From positions 1,550,001 to 1,614,000 of the forward strand of contig JAFEKR010000010.1 in the NCBI GenBank assembly GCA_019022495.1: a stretch of DNA of 64,000 nucleotides. The letters are read 5' to 3'. The notes under the pieces were generated by a model that was not told where the DNA came from, made no database searches, and saw only the letters and a list, made by a program, of their open reading frames with translations. Positions within the stretch are counted from its first letter, which is position 1. Each line of letters opens with the position of its first letter. Position numbers and translations under genes: made by a program. This DNA comes from Epichloe hybrida (taxonomy: Eukaryota; Ascomycota; Sordariomycetes; Hypocreales; Clavicipitaceae). This document shows, one piece after another, positions 10,506-21,756 of the stretch.

Positions 10506-11839
10506 GACTGTGGTGGTGGTGGCGGTGGTGGTGAAGGGGTTGTTGTTCGTGTTCGTGGTTTGCGCCGATGAGGGTCTGATGGCGGGATGTGGTGGTTGTT
10601 CAGAGACGGCACCTGTTTTGAGGGCGATTTGAGGGCGATTTGTGGGCGATTTGTGAGATGACGTTGATTGCGATGGGGGAGCGCCAGCGCGGATGCAATG
10701 CTTTGTTTCTCGCCAGGTTACATATGCGCAAGAGTAATCCGTACGTCGGTGGTATGTCGGTGGGGACGATATCGAGGATATCTGGGAAAAGGGGTGTGTG
10801 TCCGAGATATGTAGATGGAGAAATGAATGCGTTCCCAGCTTACGTACGGACTACAGCTTATCACAGCTTATAATCCGTATGTAATACTCCGTACAGCTTA
10901 CAGCTTACACGAGGCGGTGCGTGCGTGGCGGGGCACCAGACAAACAAACAAACACGAGGCATGTGGCCCGTGTGTGCCCATAATGTGCCCGTAATGGACC
11001 CAGCCGAACTGTCCATTGTGGGCCACACGGAGCCAAGAGGCGGCACCTGTGTGGCAGGCGACGACAGGCGACGACAGGCGATGACGGGGCACTGACAGGC
11101 ACTGACAGGCGGTACTTCTGTGCCTCTGGCGACGGTAGGTCTGGACGAGTCGCCGGAATGCCCATGTACACCCACTGTAGGTAGATCATGGTTCTTCGGT
11201 CGGACGCCCCGGGACCATCCGGGAAAGGGCCATATGTACATACCATGGATGCGAGAAGATGCGAGAAACCCGTGTCACAGCTGGGCACGTTGGTGGCGGC
11301 GCCTCCTCTTTCCAATCGAGGGTTCCCGGTTCCCGTGTGTGTGAAGGAAGAGACGGATGGATGATGGGATGGGATGGGATGGGGTGGGGGGGGGGGGGGG
11401 GGGCTGGTGGTGCCAAGAATAGCTCCGGGACGGTCGGTGTATTTCAGCTGGGGTGCATTTTCTGTCTCTCGTGGACATGTCAACTGACGCTGGTCTGATA
11501 TGTGACTGGGAGGCAGCGACGAAATCAGCGATGATGCACCTGGATGCTTTCTTTTTGTCGCAACGACTCACAAGGCGGCAGCGAGGCAGCCCGCCCCCCC
11601 TCCAACTCTTTGGGCAGATGATGATGTCGATCCGAGCAAAAAGGCTTGGCGGGGGCGTCGCCAAGACAGAGACAGGCCCACTGCATAACTGGGGCAAACC
11701 CAGCGGGCTGGGCGGGCGCTGGATCCAGCAAAAGCAACTCGGGGACAAGCTACAACTGAAAAAAGCATCTTATTAATCTTATTACCCCGCCACGGTGCCA
11801 ACGAAAGGAGGGCAATGTTCCTCTAGGAAGATCAGTATC
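10506..11839. other. Intergenic, short repeats only
   Basis: No gene is supported. It holds the likely promoter of the small gene at 10505, a TACTCCGTAC motif at 10885-10894, short tandem GACGACAGGC-type repeats near 11058-11110, a (GGGAT)n tract and an 18-G run (11359-11403). It ends at the left LTR of the gypsy element. Confidence 0.45.
11359..11403 (+). repeat. GGGAT microsatellite running into an 18-G homopolymer
   Basis: About four ATGGG-type units followed by GGGGT and an uninterrupted G run at 11386-11403. Length polymorphism and assembly uncertainty are likely here. Confidence 0.85.
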
Positions 11840-11989
11840 TGACAGGAACGAAGCTTCTGATGATTTAATTAACTTAAATTGAATTCTAGAGGTAATAATC
11901 TAGGAGAAAAGAAGCCCTATTAAAAAAATCTACTAGTAAGGTTTTTATGCTAGGTAGGCTAGGTGCCTTACACCTGCCCCTACCTGTCA
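11840..11989 (-). repeat. Gypsy LTR, left copy (3' LTR of the minus-oriented element)
   Basis: 150 bp running TGACAGG...CCTGTCA, with inverted 7-bp ends. It differs from the right copy only by C/T and G/A transitions. The outer (left) part keeps the ancestral bases; the inner part is RIP-mutated. Confidence 0.9.
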
Positions 11990-13418
11990 TGTCTACTACC
12001 ACTTAGTGGTTACCCTTAACCATTAGTCTAAAAAAAAATATTAAATATTACTATAGGTATTACCCCCCCCTTTAACTTATTAGCTTATACTACTAGCCCC
12101 TTAACCTATTAGGTATTTCTCCCCTTCTAATCTTAGTCTAATATAATTAGTTAATAATTATAATAACTTCTAGTATCTCTATATCTAATAGGGCTAATAG
12201 TCTATTAGCTCCTCCCCTAAAAATAGTAAATAACTCCTTATAAATAGTAAAAGCCCTTTTAGATAAATAGTTATGCTTTATTAGGTTACCTAGCTATATT
12301 AAGTAATCTCTAATTCTAATTAGGATATCTAGCCTCCCTAATACTCTTAGAGAGCAAAGCCCTCCCTTAATCCTATATAAGCACTTAGCTATTACTTTAG
12401 AGAATAAAGAGTTTATAGACTAATTACCCCCTAGAGTATTAGCCTATAAGCCTAGTTAGCTAATAGTTTCTTTAATATATTTATTATTTTATATAAGGGG
12501 CAGAGACTTAAAACTCTCTTAGAAAATAAGGACTCCCTCCTTTTTATTTAATACTAATATTAGAAATTTACTAGCTTCTTTTAAATCTTATAGCTATAAC
12601 CCCTTAATTCTAGTAGCTTTAATATTTTTCTAGTAGTAATTAATTAATTTATTAAGTTCTATAAGAGTAGTATAAACTAGGTAATAGGCCTTAGATATTA
12701 TAGCTAATACCTTAAGTGCTTTAATTTTACCCTTATTATACTTCTATTAGTTCTTATAGAGCTAAGACCTTAAAGCTTTTATTTTTAGAGGCTACTAAGT
12801 TAGTATAACTATAGCCTAACTATAAGGGTAAAGATCTAATAAGATACTTAACTAATCTTTAAATACTTTAATTAGTAGTAGTAGTAATAGTATAGGTAAT
12901 TTTAGTAGTAAGGGTTAAGCCTCTTACTTAGCCCTTAATTTAAATTTATTTACTATTTTATTATACTCCTTAGCTATTATATATTAAACTTTAGATAAGT
13001 AAGGGGCACCCTTTAACTAAAGGTTATAATACTTATTAAAGATAAATATAGTTAAGGAAATATAAATTCTATAATTATTAGTAAGTTTTATTAAATCCTA
13101 TAAGTTTATAACTAGTTAGTATTTAGCTATAACTCCTATTATTTTACTAAGGTAAGTTAAAACTAGTATTATACTCTTATTACTTACTTAGAAAGTATAG
13201 TTTAATAAAATAGTAAATAAGTTTAATATAATAGGTTTTAGTCTAGGGTTATAAATATCCTTAAGTAAAAATATATCTTAAATTCGTTATAGCTCCTTAT
13301 TAGTAACTAGTTATATTACTTATATAGAGGCAAAGGTAAGGGTTAATTACTTACTTATAAAGGGGTTTGCTCTCCCTTATAGCTATAGTAAAGATAGTAA
13401 TAGAGGTAAAGGTAATAG

Positions 13419-13925
13419 TTATAAACCCCTAATATTAGTAAGATCCCTCTTTTGCTTTCTTTCCTTATTAATACTATTCCTAGCTAGTCTTCTAGGTAAA
13501 GCCCTAGCGTTATTATTATTAGTTATAGGAGGGTTACTTTCTCTAGCCCCCTTACTAGTTTTATCTTTATTATTATTAGGCTTTTCTTTCTTACCCTTAT
13601 TATTAATAATGCCCTTAGGGCTACTATTACTTCTTCTCCCTTTATTACTATCCTTATCCCTTTCTCTAGTGTTACTATTACCTCTAGTTTTCCCCCTTTT
13701 ATTACCTTCTATACCCTTATAATTATTACCCCTAGGGTCCTTCTTTTTACTAGCTTTACCTCTAGTTTTCTTACCCTTAATAATTTCTTCTTTAAATATA
13801 TTATCCTTAGCATTATTATCTCTAGAATTAGAAGGTAGCTTAAATAAATTATTATTACTTCTAATATACTTCTCTTTATTTATAATTATTAGGATATTAC
13901 TACTCTCTATAACTTTATTAAGCAC
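13419..13925 (-). other. Asn/Lys/Arg-rich open frame in the 3' part of the gypsy element
   Basis: A 168-codon open frame with very strong Asn, Lys, Arg and Gly bias. It lies in the 2.9 kb between the Copia-A insertion and the left LTR. It is the longest surviving frame in that block, and probably survives because its codons (AAT, AAA, AGG, GGT) offer few CAA/CAG/CGA-to-stop RIP changes. It could be the basic tail of a gag or an accessory element protein. It is unlikely to be a host gene. Confidence 0.35.
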
Positions 13926-14866
13926 TCCTATCCTTAATAGCTACTTTACTCTCTATAGGTAAAAAGGCTTATTTCTATCTTCTAGTCCTATTAGGACCTT
14001 TCTCTTATTCCCTTTATATAGATATAAGGTTCTTATATATCTTACTATAGCTCTAGTTAAATAATACTATAGTAAGAAGTCTTTAGGTATTATTATAGTT
14101 TATACTTTAATTAGGTCTTTAAGTATAAGCAATCCTATTAAGCAAAATAACCTAAGTGCTTAAAGACCCTAAATAAGTATAGTTAGTATATTATCTATTA
14201 TACCTTTACTCTTTACTAGATTATAGGGGATACTAAAGAGATAATCTTATAGATAAATTAGTATTACTAGTAGCTAAAAGTAATGTAATAGCCCCTTAAC
14301 TCTTAATATTACCTATCTTAACTCCTATTACACTATATTATTAATTAAGTGTCCTTAATTTCTTATGCTTATATTACTACTAAATAGCTTAATAGCTCTT
14401 ACTAAGAGTAATAGTATAACTTAGAATAAATGAGGGAACTTTAATAGTTTTAGTTTATAGCTTAGCTATAGCTAATACTAGAAATAAAGGTAAAAATTTT
14501 TAGCCCTAATAAGCTTAATATTTAGAATAATAGGCTTACCTTTTTTTCTAGAAATATAAATATAGTTTTTAGTCTTATATATTACTAAGTTAACTAAATC
14601 CCCCTATATTACTAATACTATAAGAAGGCTAGTAGTGTAGAAAATATCTATTAGGTATACCTTAATAAACCTTCTTATTATCTTAAGAATAAATATAGGA
14701 AACTTAAGGGTAAATATAAAAGAGAATATATAAAAGTAAACTCTAGGAGTAGCTTTAGTATAAGGGGTAAGCTAGTTTATCTTACTAACCTCTCTTACTA
14801 ATCTAGGATAGTTTACTATCTTAACTATTAAAATCTTTTAAGCGTATAATAGCTTAATAGCATTAC

Positions 14867-15154
14867 TGTTAGTTACACTAAGGAACGTTGCACTAGTGCG
14901 AAGGGGTTAAATTCAATAAAGTTAATGATAATAGCTAATAACTAAGAGAGAAAAGAAGAGGGAGAAGGAGAGGAATCTAGCTAGAAGAGAAAGTAGGCAA
15001 AAAGGGGGAAAAGTAAGGCTATAGTGTAGTGCCACTGCTAATAGAGCGGGGTAGCTTATAATACGTCTAATTACATCACGTGTATCCCTTTAGTGGCTTC
15101 ACTCTTTAGCTATAGTTAAACTATCTATTATCTAAAGGTCTAAAGGAAGCCACA
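14867..15154 (-). repeat. Copia-A copy 1 LTR, left
   Basis: 288 bp from TGTTAG to CCACA. It pairs with 21469-21756 at equal length, differing by transitions. The outer end is less mutated than the inner end. Confidence 0.93.
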
Positions 15155-18100
15155 CTAGCACTCTCTCTTTTCTTCGTGGCTAAAGAAGCCTAAAAACATA
15201 ATAAAAATTAGATTAAAGGAAAGTATATATAAGTAAATCCCTTAATAGGAATCCACGGTTCTTATTAGCTATTATAGCTTTAGTTATTCTAATTAACCTA
15301 GTTATTATAATCTATACTTACATGCCTATTATATTAATCCTCCCCTCTACCTAACCTTATAGGTCTCTTAACCTATCCTTCCATATAAATTATTAATTTA
15401 TTTAAATTAATTAAGGTTAAAAGGGCTGAATTTAGCAATGCCTTTATTATTATATTAGCTAGATTATCGCTGCTATTAATCTATCTAACTTTATAGACTT
15501 CCCTCCTCTTATATAACTGCTATAAGGCTATAATATTAATTATTAGCTACTTCTCTTTTATTATGCCTAGCTTTATAAGGCATTTATATAATAAGAAAGA
15601 GTCTATATAGAGAATTATTAGGATTTAAGGTATCTTTAATTAGTCTGTGATTATTTAAAGGGTTATAGATATTGCGTACGTAATATTAGCACCTTAAACT
15701 ATGCTATATAGCTTAGATATAAGTGCGCTATAGGTTACACGCTTGCTTTTTGTAGAGCTATATATAATAATATTCCCTTTTAAGATAAAGGTATTATTCT
15801 CCTTTATTACTTTATTACTAATTATAATAATATATCTAATCTATGAACTTAGATCTTTGTTATTAGCAAGGGACTTATTTATAAATACAAAGAGCTTTGC
15901 TTCTTTAAGAGTTAAGGGGATATACTATAATCCTTATTACTATTGCTTAATTTGCTACTTAAGGCGTTTATTAAGTTATAAGATATTATTAGCAAAGGGT
16001 TCTTAGTGTTATATAGTAATTAATAGGTTATATAATACCTCTAGTTAATAGACTATTATAATATAACTTCCTTAGGCTCTTTACTTTACGTAATCTTGCC
16101 TTACTATTAGTAATTAAGGGTTAATTTCCTTAATCTTCTAACTTTAGCCCTTTTAGGTTAAGGTTAGGGAGTTATTAGTATTCTAGGTTAAGATATAGCT
16201 ATTAAAGATAAGGGGATTTATAGTTATAAGGCATTATTTTTCTTTAGCTATAAACTTTACCTTTTAAAGCTCTTTTTCTTCTTTCTTAAAGAAGTTATTA
16301 TTACTAAGGCCTAGTGTGTTATCTATTTATATCCCTATAATACTAAAGAGATTTTTATTATTTAGGGCTATAATTAGCAGGCAGGGATTATATATTAAGG
16401 TTATTATATTAAGATTATCCCTATAGTAACGAAAATATATTACCTACTAGTAAGTTCTAGCCTTTACAATCCTATAGAGAGGCTTAATAACCTCTATTAT
16501 TATGCCTTTTAGAAAGAGATATATAATTTACTTTAGTAACTTTATAATAATTAGCCTATTTAGGGTTATTTAGGATTAAACATAAGCTTATGATATCTTA
16601 TAGCTAAAGGTAAATTCCCTTTTGCTTTAATAATAGAGTAAGGGCTATAATAATCTATTAGCTTAATCGCTATATTATTAGTAATTAGGTTAAGATAGCC
16701 TCTTTTCCTCTGTTATTATACCCTTATATAATAAGGCGCGATTTCTTATATAGTGTTTTAGTGCCTTTACCTTTAATCTCTTAGACTATATAAGAATTAA
16801 AGATCTAGTAGCCTCTATGCTTTACTAGATTAAACATTATAAATCTAAATATATTATAAGCTTATAATATATTAATCTTAGCTTAATTAGATTATTTAAA
16901 GGGGCTCCCTAGGGTTATAATCTTTCTCTCTTAGTAAAGTTAAAGGGTAAGGTTTTAGTTAGCCTTTTCTTTTACTATAAGAAATACTATATTTAGTACT
17001 TCTCTAGCTATAATCTCCTTAATTAATACTTTCTCTTAGTCTTTATTAATAAATATAAGGGGTTTTATAAGTCTAATAAGCTCCTTAGGATTATAAACCT
17101 AGGCCTTAGTTACCTTTACTTTTACTTCCTTAGGGCTACTAGCTTTATAGCTTCCTATAGGGGTAGCTTTAGCTACCTTAAGGCTTACTATAAGTTCTTT
17201 AACTCTATAGCTTCCTATAGGATTACCTTTAGCCTTAATAGCCTTTATAGGCTTCTCTATGCCCTTATTAATAAAGAATTAAACTATAAGGTTCTTTCTT
17301 AGCCTCCCTTACTTTCTCTTAACTAGTATCTCTTTTTTTTCTTTCTTTACCTTACTACCCTTTATAAGTAGCTTATTCCCCTAGGCCCCCTTAGCTCTTT
17401 CTTATAATAGGACTATAGCATTAAAGAGAGCTATAGCATAGGAAAGGGCTATATTATAAGTAAGGACCTCTAGGCCTAGGTTATGCTCCCTAATATCCTA
17501 AAGGCTTTACTTATTAGCCCCTATATACTATAAGTTCTTATAGTATAGCTTTATTACTATAGAGTAAAACTTAGCTAGGCTATAGGGTATCTTAACTATA
17601 TAGGTCTCCCTATTAGTAGCTAATAGCTTATAAGGGCTATGCTATTTGCCTTTTTCTCTTTATATATATATATTAGTCTATAGTAGTAGCTAATATATTA
17701 GTAATATATTAGGGCTATTCTAGGCACTAAGGGCCTTATAAACCTACCTCTTAGCTAGGTAATAGTAGACTTTATTAGTTACCTTCTAAATTACTTTAGC
17801 TTATTAAATAATAAAGATACTTAGTAATAACTTATTTATTATCTATAAGTAAGCTTTAAAGACTAGTAAGGTTAGCATAAGGCTATTAAGGCTTACTAAG
17901 TTATTAATAGCTTTAATAGCTATCTAAAGTTACTGCTTAGGAGTAATTTCCTTACTAATTAAGTCTATAATAATATTATAAGCCTAGTAAAGAGGTCTAT
18001 AATATCTCTTAACCTTTCTAATACTATTATAAGCTTTAATAAGTATCTTATTAATATTAATTAATATTAAGTAAGTATAATACCTAAATTTAGCTAAGGT

Positions 18101-20800
18101 AAAGTTATTACTAGTATTATAAATAATCTAGTCTAGAGGGCCTAGATATATATTAATCTAGCACTCTCTAATTATATCCTAGATATTATAAGCTTTTTAC
18201 TTCTTAGGGTTAAGGAATTAAGCTACTTAAAATAAGGTTACTAAATTAATAATATAAAGGACTAGCTAGCTATTAATCTATATAATATTAATAATAATCT
18301 TATAGTTAAAGTTATAGTTATCTTTAAGGGAGAATTTAAACTAGCTAGGGGCTTTTCTATTTATCTAATAATAGTGATAGACTTTAGTTAGCTTTTTAAT
18401 TATATAATATTTAATATTATAACTAGCTTATTAAAGAATCTTTATAAGCTATTAAATTAAGGGATAACTAAACCTTTAGTAAAGTTAATAAATCTCTCCT
18501 TCTAATAGGTAAAAAGCAGTGGTTTCTCTTACCTCTAGAAGCCACTAAGGGTAGCCCTATTTACGTATAATAAGTATAGTCTTATTATTTTAAATTAATA
18601 TATTAGTAAGGTTATTAATCTTAACCTTTATTTTATTTATATTAGTAAGGGAAAAGAGAAAAGGTATAGTAGTGTTAAGGACATAGAAGTTAATTTAGCT
18701 AAGCTTTATAAGTATATAGATAACACTATGTGTTATTACTAATCTAGCACTAAAGCAAATAACTTCTAGGTTATAGGGTTTAATTATTAATAATAGCATT
18801 AATCTTAGTAAGGCTTTAGCTTATGCTAGACTAGTAGTTAATTAGCCTAAGGCTCCTATATCTAGTATAATTCCTCTAAAGATCTCTTTAAAATAGCGTC
18901 CTTTAGAGGTATAATAGATTAAATTATCTTTATTAAAAGCCTCTTTAAGGTATAGCTCTTACTTAAGCAAGGTATGTTAAAAAGCTTAATTCTTAAGCAT
19001 TATAAGGATATTAATATTATCTATTATTTATAATCCTACGTAAAAGAATTATATAATACTAAGTTATGCCTTTAATAATAGCTTTTTCTTAATATTATTA
19101 TTACTATTATCTTAGTCCTAAGTAAAGGCCTTAAGCTATATTTCCTAGTCTTTTATTTCCTCTTCCTTATTACTATTATTTCCTTTAAATAAAGTAAGAA
19201 ATACCTAAAACTTCTTCTCTATAGGAGGTAAATAATAGTTCTTACTAGCTTATTACCTCTCTTTCTCTTTTTAATATTTAGTATTAGTGTAGTTTAATAA
19301 CTAGTAGCTACTCTTACTATAAATAAAGCATTACTTAGGTTATTTAGAGTTACTATAATAACCTTCTTTTCCTTAGTTTCTTTAATTCTATTAGCTATAT
19401 TAGTAGTTTATAAATATTACCTCTAATAAGTCTTTATCTTAATGCTAGTAGTATTAGTTACTTCTTATACTACTCTCTATAATTATAATTAATTTATAGA
19501 GGTTACTAGTAAGGTTCTTAAAGCCTAGTGTATATATATACTTCACTACCTAATATTTAGGGATACTAAAGACTATATTTAAGGTTTACTTATAGAGCTT
19601 TATATTTACTATATTAAAGAGGTATAGCTCTCTATAAACTCTCTTTAAGGTAAGTAATAAAATCTTAAGGCACTTAAGCTTACTCTTATTAGGGTTTTAT
19701 ATAATAATATTTTTAAGGGTTATATTACTTTACTTATAGTAATAAAACTATTAATTACTTTCTATTTTAAATTATTAATAGATATTTATAATTATCTCTT
19801 TATAAGAGAGGTTCTTACTAGTAAGGTAATTAAGAAAGTGCTATTTAGTATTTCCTATTAATATAATAGGGAATGCTTTACTAAAATATAACTTAAGGAG
19901 GTTAATCTAGTTATACTTACTCTTAAAGAGCGTAAGTTTTAGTAAGAGGAAGTTATATAGCTTCTTACTATAGTAATTACTATCCTTATATATCTTTATA
20001 AGCTTAGATATTTTCTTTATAATTTATTTATCTAAAGGGAAGGAATAAGGAAGGAAAGTAAGCTATTAAGGGTTAAACTCCTAATATAATTAAGATTATT
20101 ATAAGGGTTCTTATAGAGAATATATAGATTATTCCTTTTAAGGGTAAGGAATATTAGGGAAGGTCTTTAGGGTAGTAGCTTATAGGGGTTATATATAAGG
20201 TAGTTTAGGAGATTATAACTTATTTCCTAACTATAGGGTTATTATTATCTCTTAAAGCATATATTTAAGGGCTATTAGGATAGGAAGGCTTACTCCTTAG
20301 CTAATATAAACATTATTATCTTATAGGGAGTTTTATAGCTCTCTTAGAAGCTTATTAGAAGCTCTCCTAAATATATCTTTTATCTAACCTTTAAAATCTT
20401 CTCTAAAGTTCTCCTAAAGGTCTTCTTCTTACTAATTTTAATACTTACTAGTGTAAATAAACCTTATAATCTAATTATTAAGTTTAGGCTATATAGTAGC
20501 CTTTAGGTTTAGCTAGGTAAGCTCTTCCTAGTCTCTTATAAGTGTAAATAAATATAGCTATAGTTACCTTAGTAAACTATTCTTTTCTAGTCTTTTAAAA
20601 GCTATTTCTAAAGGCTTTTAGGATATCTTATTATTAAGGGAAGTAAGGTAAGGAGTTTATCTTATTAATAGTCTAATGTTTAATTCTATCCCTTTCTTAA
20701 GAAAGGTTTAGTCTTCTTAAATAATTTAAATAAAGCAAATAGTAGTATAATAATAATATAATTTCTATGCTTATTAAGAGGGATAGACTAGGTAAATCTA

Positions 20801-20920
20801 AAAAACAGGCAAAACAGGAAAAACAGGAAAAACAGGGTAAATAGAATAAATAGGATAAACAGGGTGGGATAAATAGGATAAATAAAATAGGATAAATAGG
20901 ATTAACAGGATAAATAGAGG
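20801..20920. repeat. Minisatellite in Copia-A copy 1 (GGATAAACAGG-like units)
   Basis: Imperfect short units of the type AAACAGG / ATAGGATAA repeated over about 120 bp, near the 5' end of the minus-oriented element. Read on the minus strand it gives Tyr-Pro-Ile/Val and Phe/Ser/Cys repeats. Confidence 0.8.
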
Positions 20921-21468
20921 GAAATAACAAAAAACAATAGAAAAAGTATAAAAGAGGGAAAAATAGTAAAAAAGAGAGAAAAGTAAGCTATAAAGATAGC
21001 GTAAAAGTAGAAATAACTTAATATTTAAAATACTAAGGCATAAAAAGCTATAAAGAGAGAAGAGGGGTTATAAAGAGAGTGTAAAAGGAGGTTATATAGG
21101 TTAGCTAGCTTAGCTAAGGATTGTTTTTAATATTAGGTTTAAATAAAATGCCTTATAGTAATAGATTTAGTTATTTAGTTAGTTTTCTTATAATAGATAA
21201 TAAGATTAATAATTAACTAAATATCCTAGATAAATATAATAAGGTTATATCCTATAAGCCTAAGGGTTAATAGATTAATCCCTTAGAAGTCTAATAAGCC
21301 TATAACTAGGATTCTAGTCTATTTTCCTTTAGCATACTCTATAGTTATGCCTCTTTACCTAAATAGCCTATCTAGGTTAGCTTAAGAGATAAGGGGCTGC
21401 GTTATCTATAGAAATGTCTTTTCTTATAATACCTAACTTATCTATAGTTATAGTTAACTACTAATTAG

Positions 21469-21756
21469 TATTAGTTACACTAAGGAATGTTACACTAGTG
21501 TAAAGGGGTTAAATTTAATAAAGTTAATAATAATAGCTAATAACTAAGAGAGAAGAGAAGAGGGAGAAGGAGAGAAATCTAGCTAGAAGAGAAGGTAAGT
21601 AAAAAGGGGGAAAAGTAAGGCTATAGTGCAGTGCTACTACTAATAGAGTAGGGTAGCTTGCGATGCGTCTAATCGCATTGCGTGTATCCCTTCGGTGGCT
21701 TCACTCTTTAGCCACGGTCGGACTATCTATTGTCCAAAGGTCCGAAGGAAGCCACA
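21469..21756 (-). repeat. Copia-A copy 1 LTR, right
   Basis: 288 bp. It starts TATTAG (RIP of TGTTAG) and ends CCACA. The outer 100 bp is unmutated and contains nested inverted repeats (GTGGCTTC...GAAGCCAC at 21695-21755). Confidence 0.93.

Larger units (their letters stand above)
14867..21756 (-). mobile_element. Copia-A copy 1, complete RIP-degraded LTR retrotransposon nested in the gypsy element
   Basis: 6,890 bp bounded by 288-bp LTRs and a perfect 5-bp target duplication ATTAC (14862-14866 and 21757-21761). On the minus strand, near 15800-15740, the RIP-altered sequence reads like the copia RNase H end (ANNKDLSS, then SSTKSKRVT). Copy 2 adds a fungal copia reverse transcriptase segment (PKGIIIEVIKPLYRIIEA). 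The element is therefore Ty1/copia type and points leftwards. All frames contain many TAA/TAG stops. A minisatellite (20801-20920) lies near its 5' end. Confidence 0.93.

Noticed and set aside
15743..16006. 87-codon hydrophobic plus-strand frame in the AT-rich block (and its twin 50889-51089)
   Set aside because: It is the antisense of the Copia-A RNase H region. Hydrophobicity comes from AT-rich codons, not from a membrane protein.
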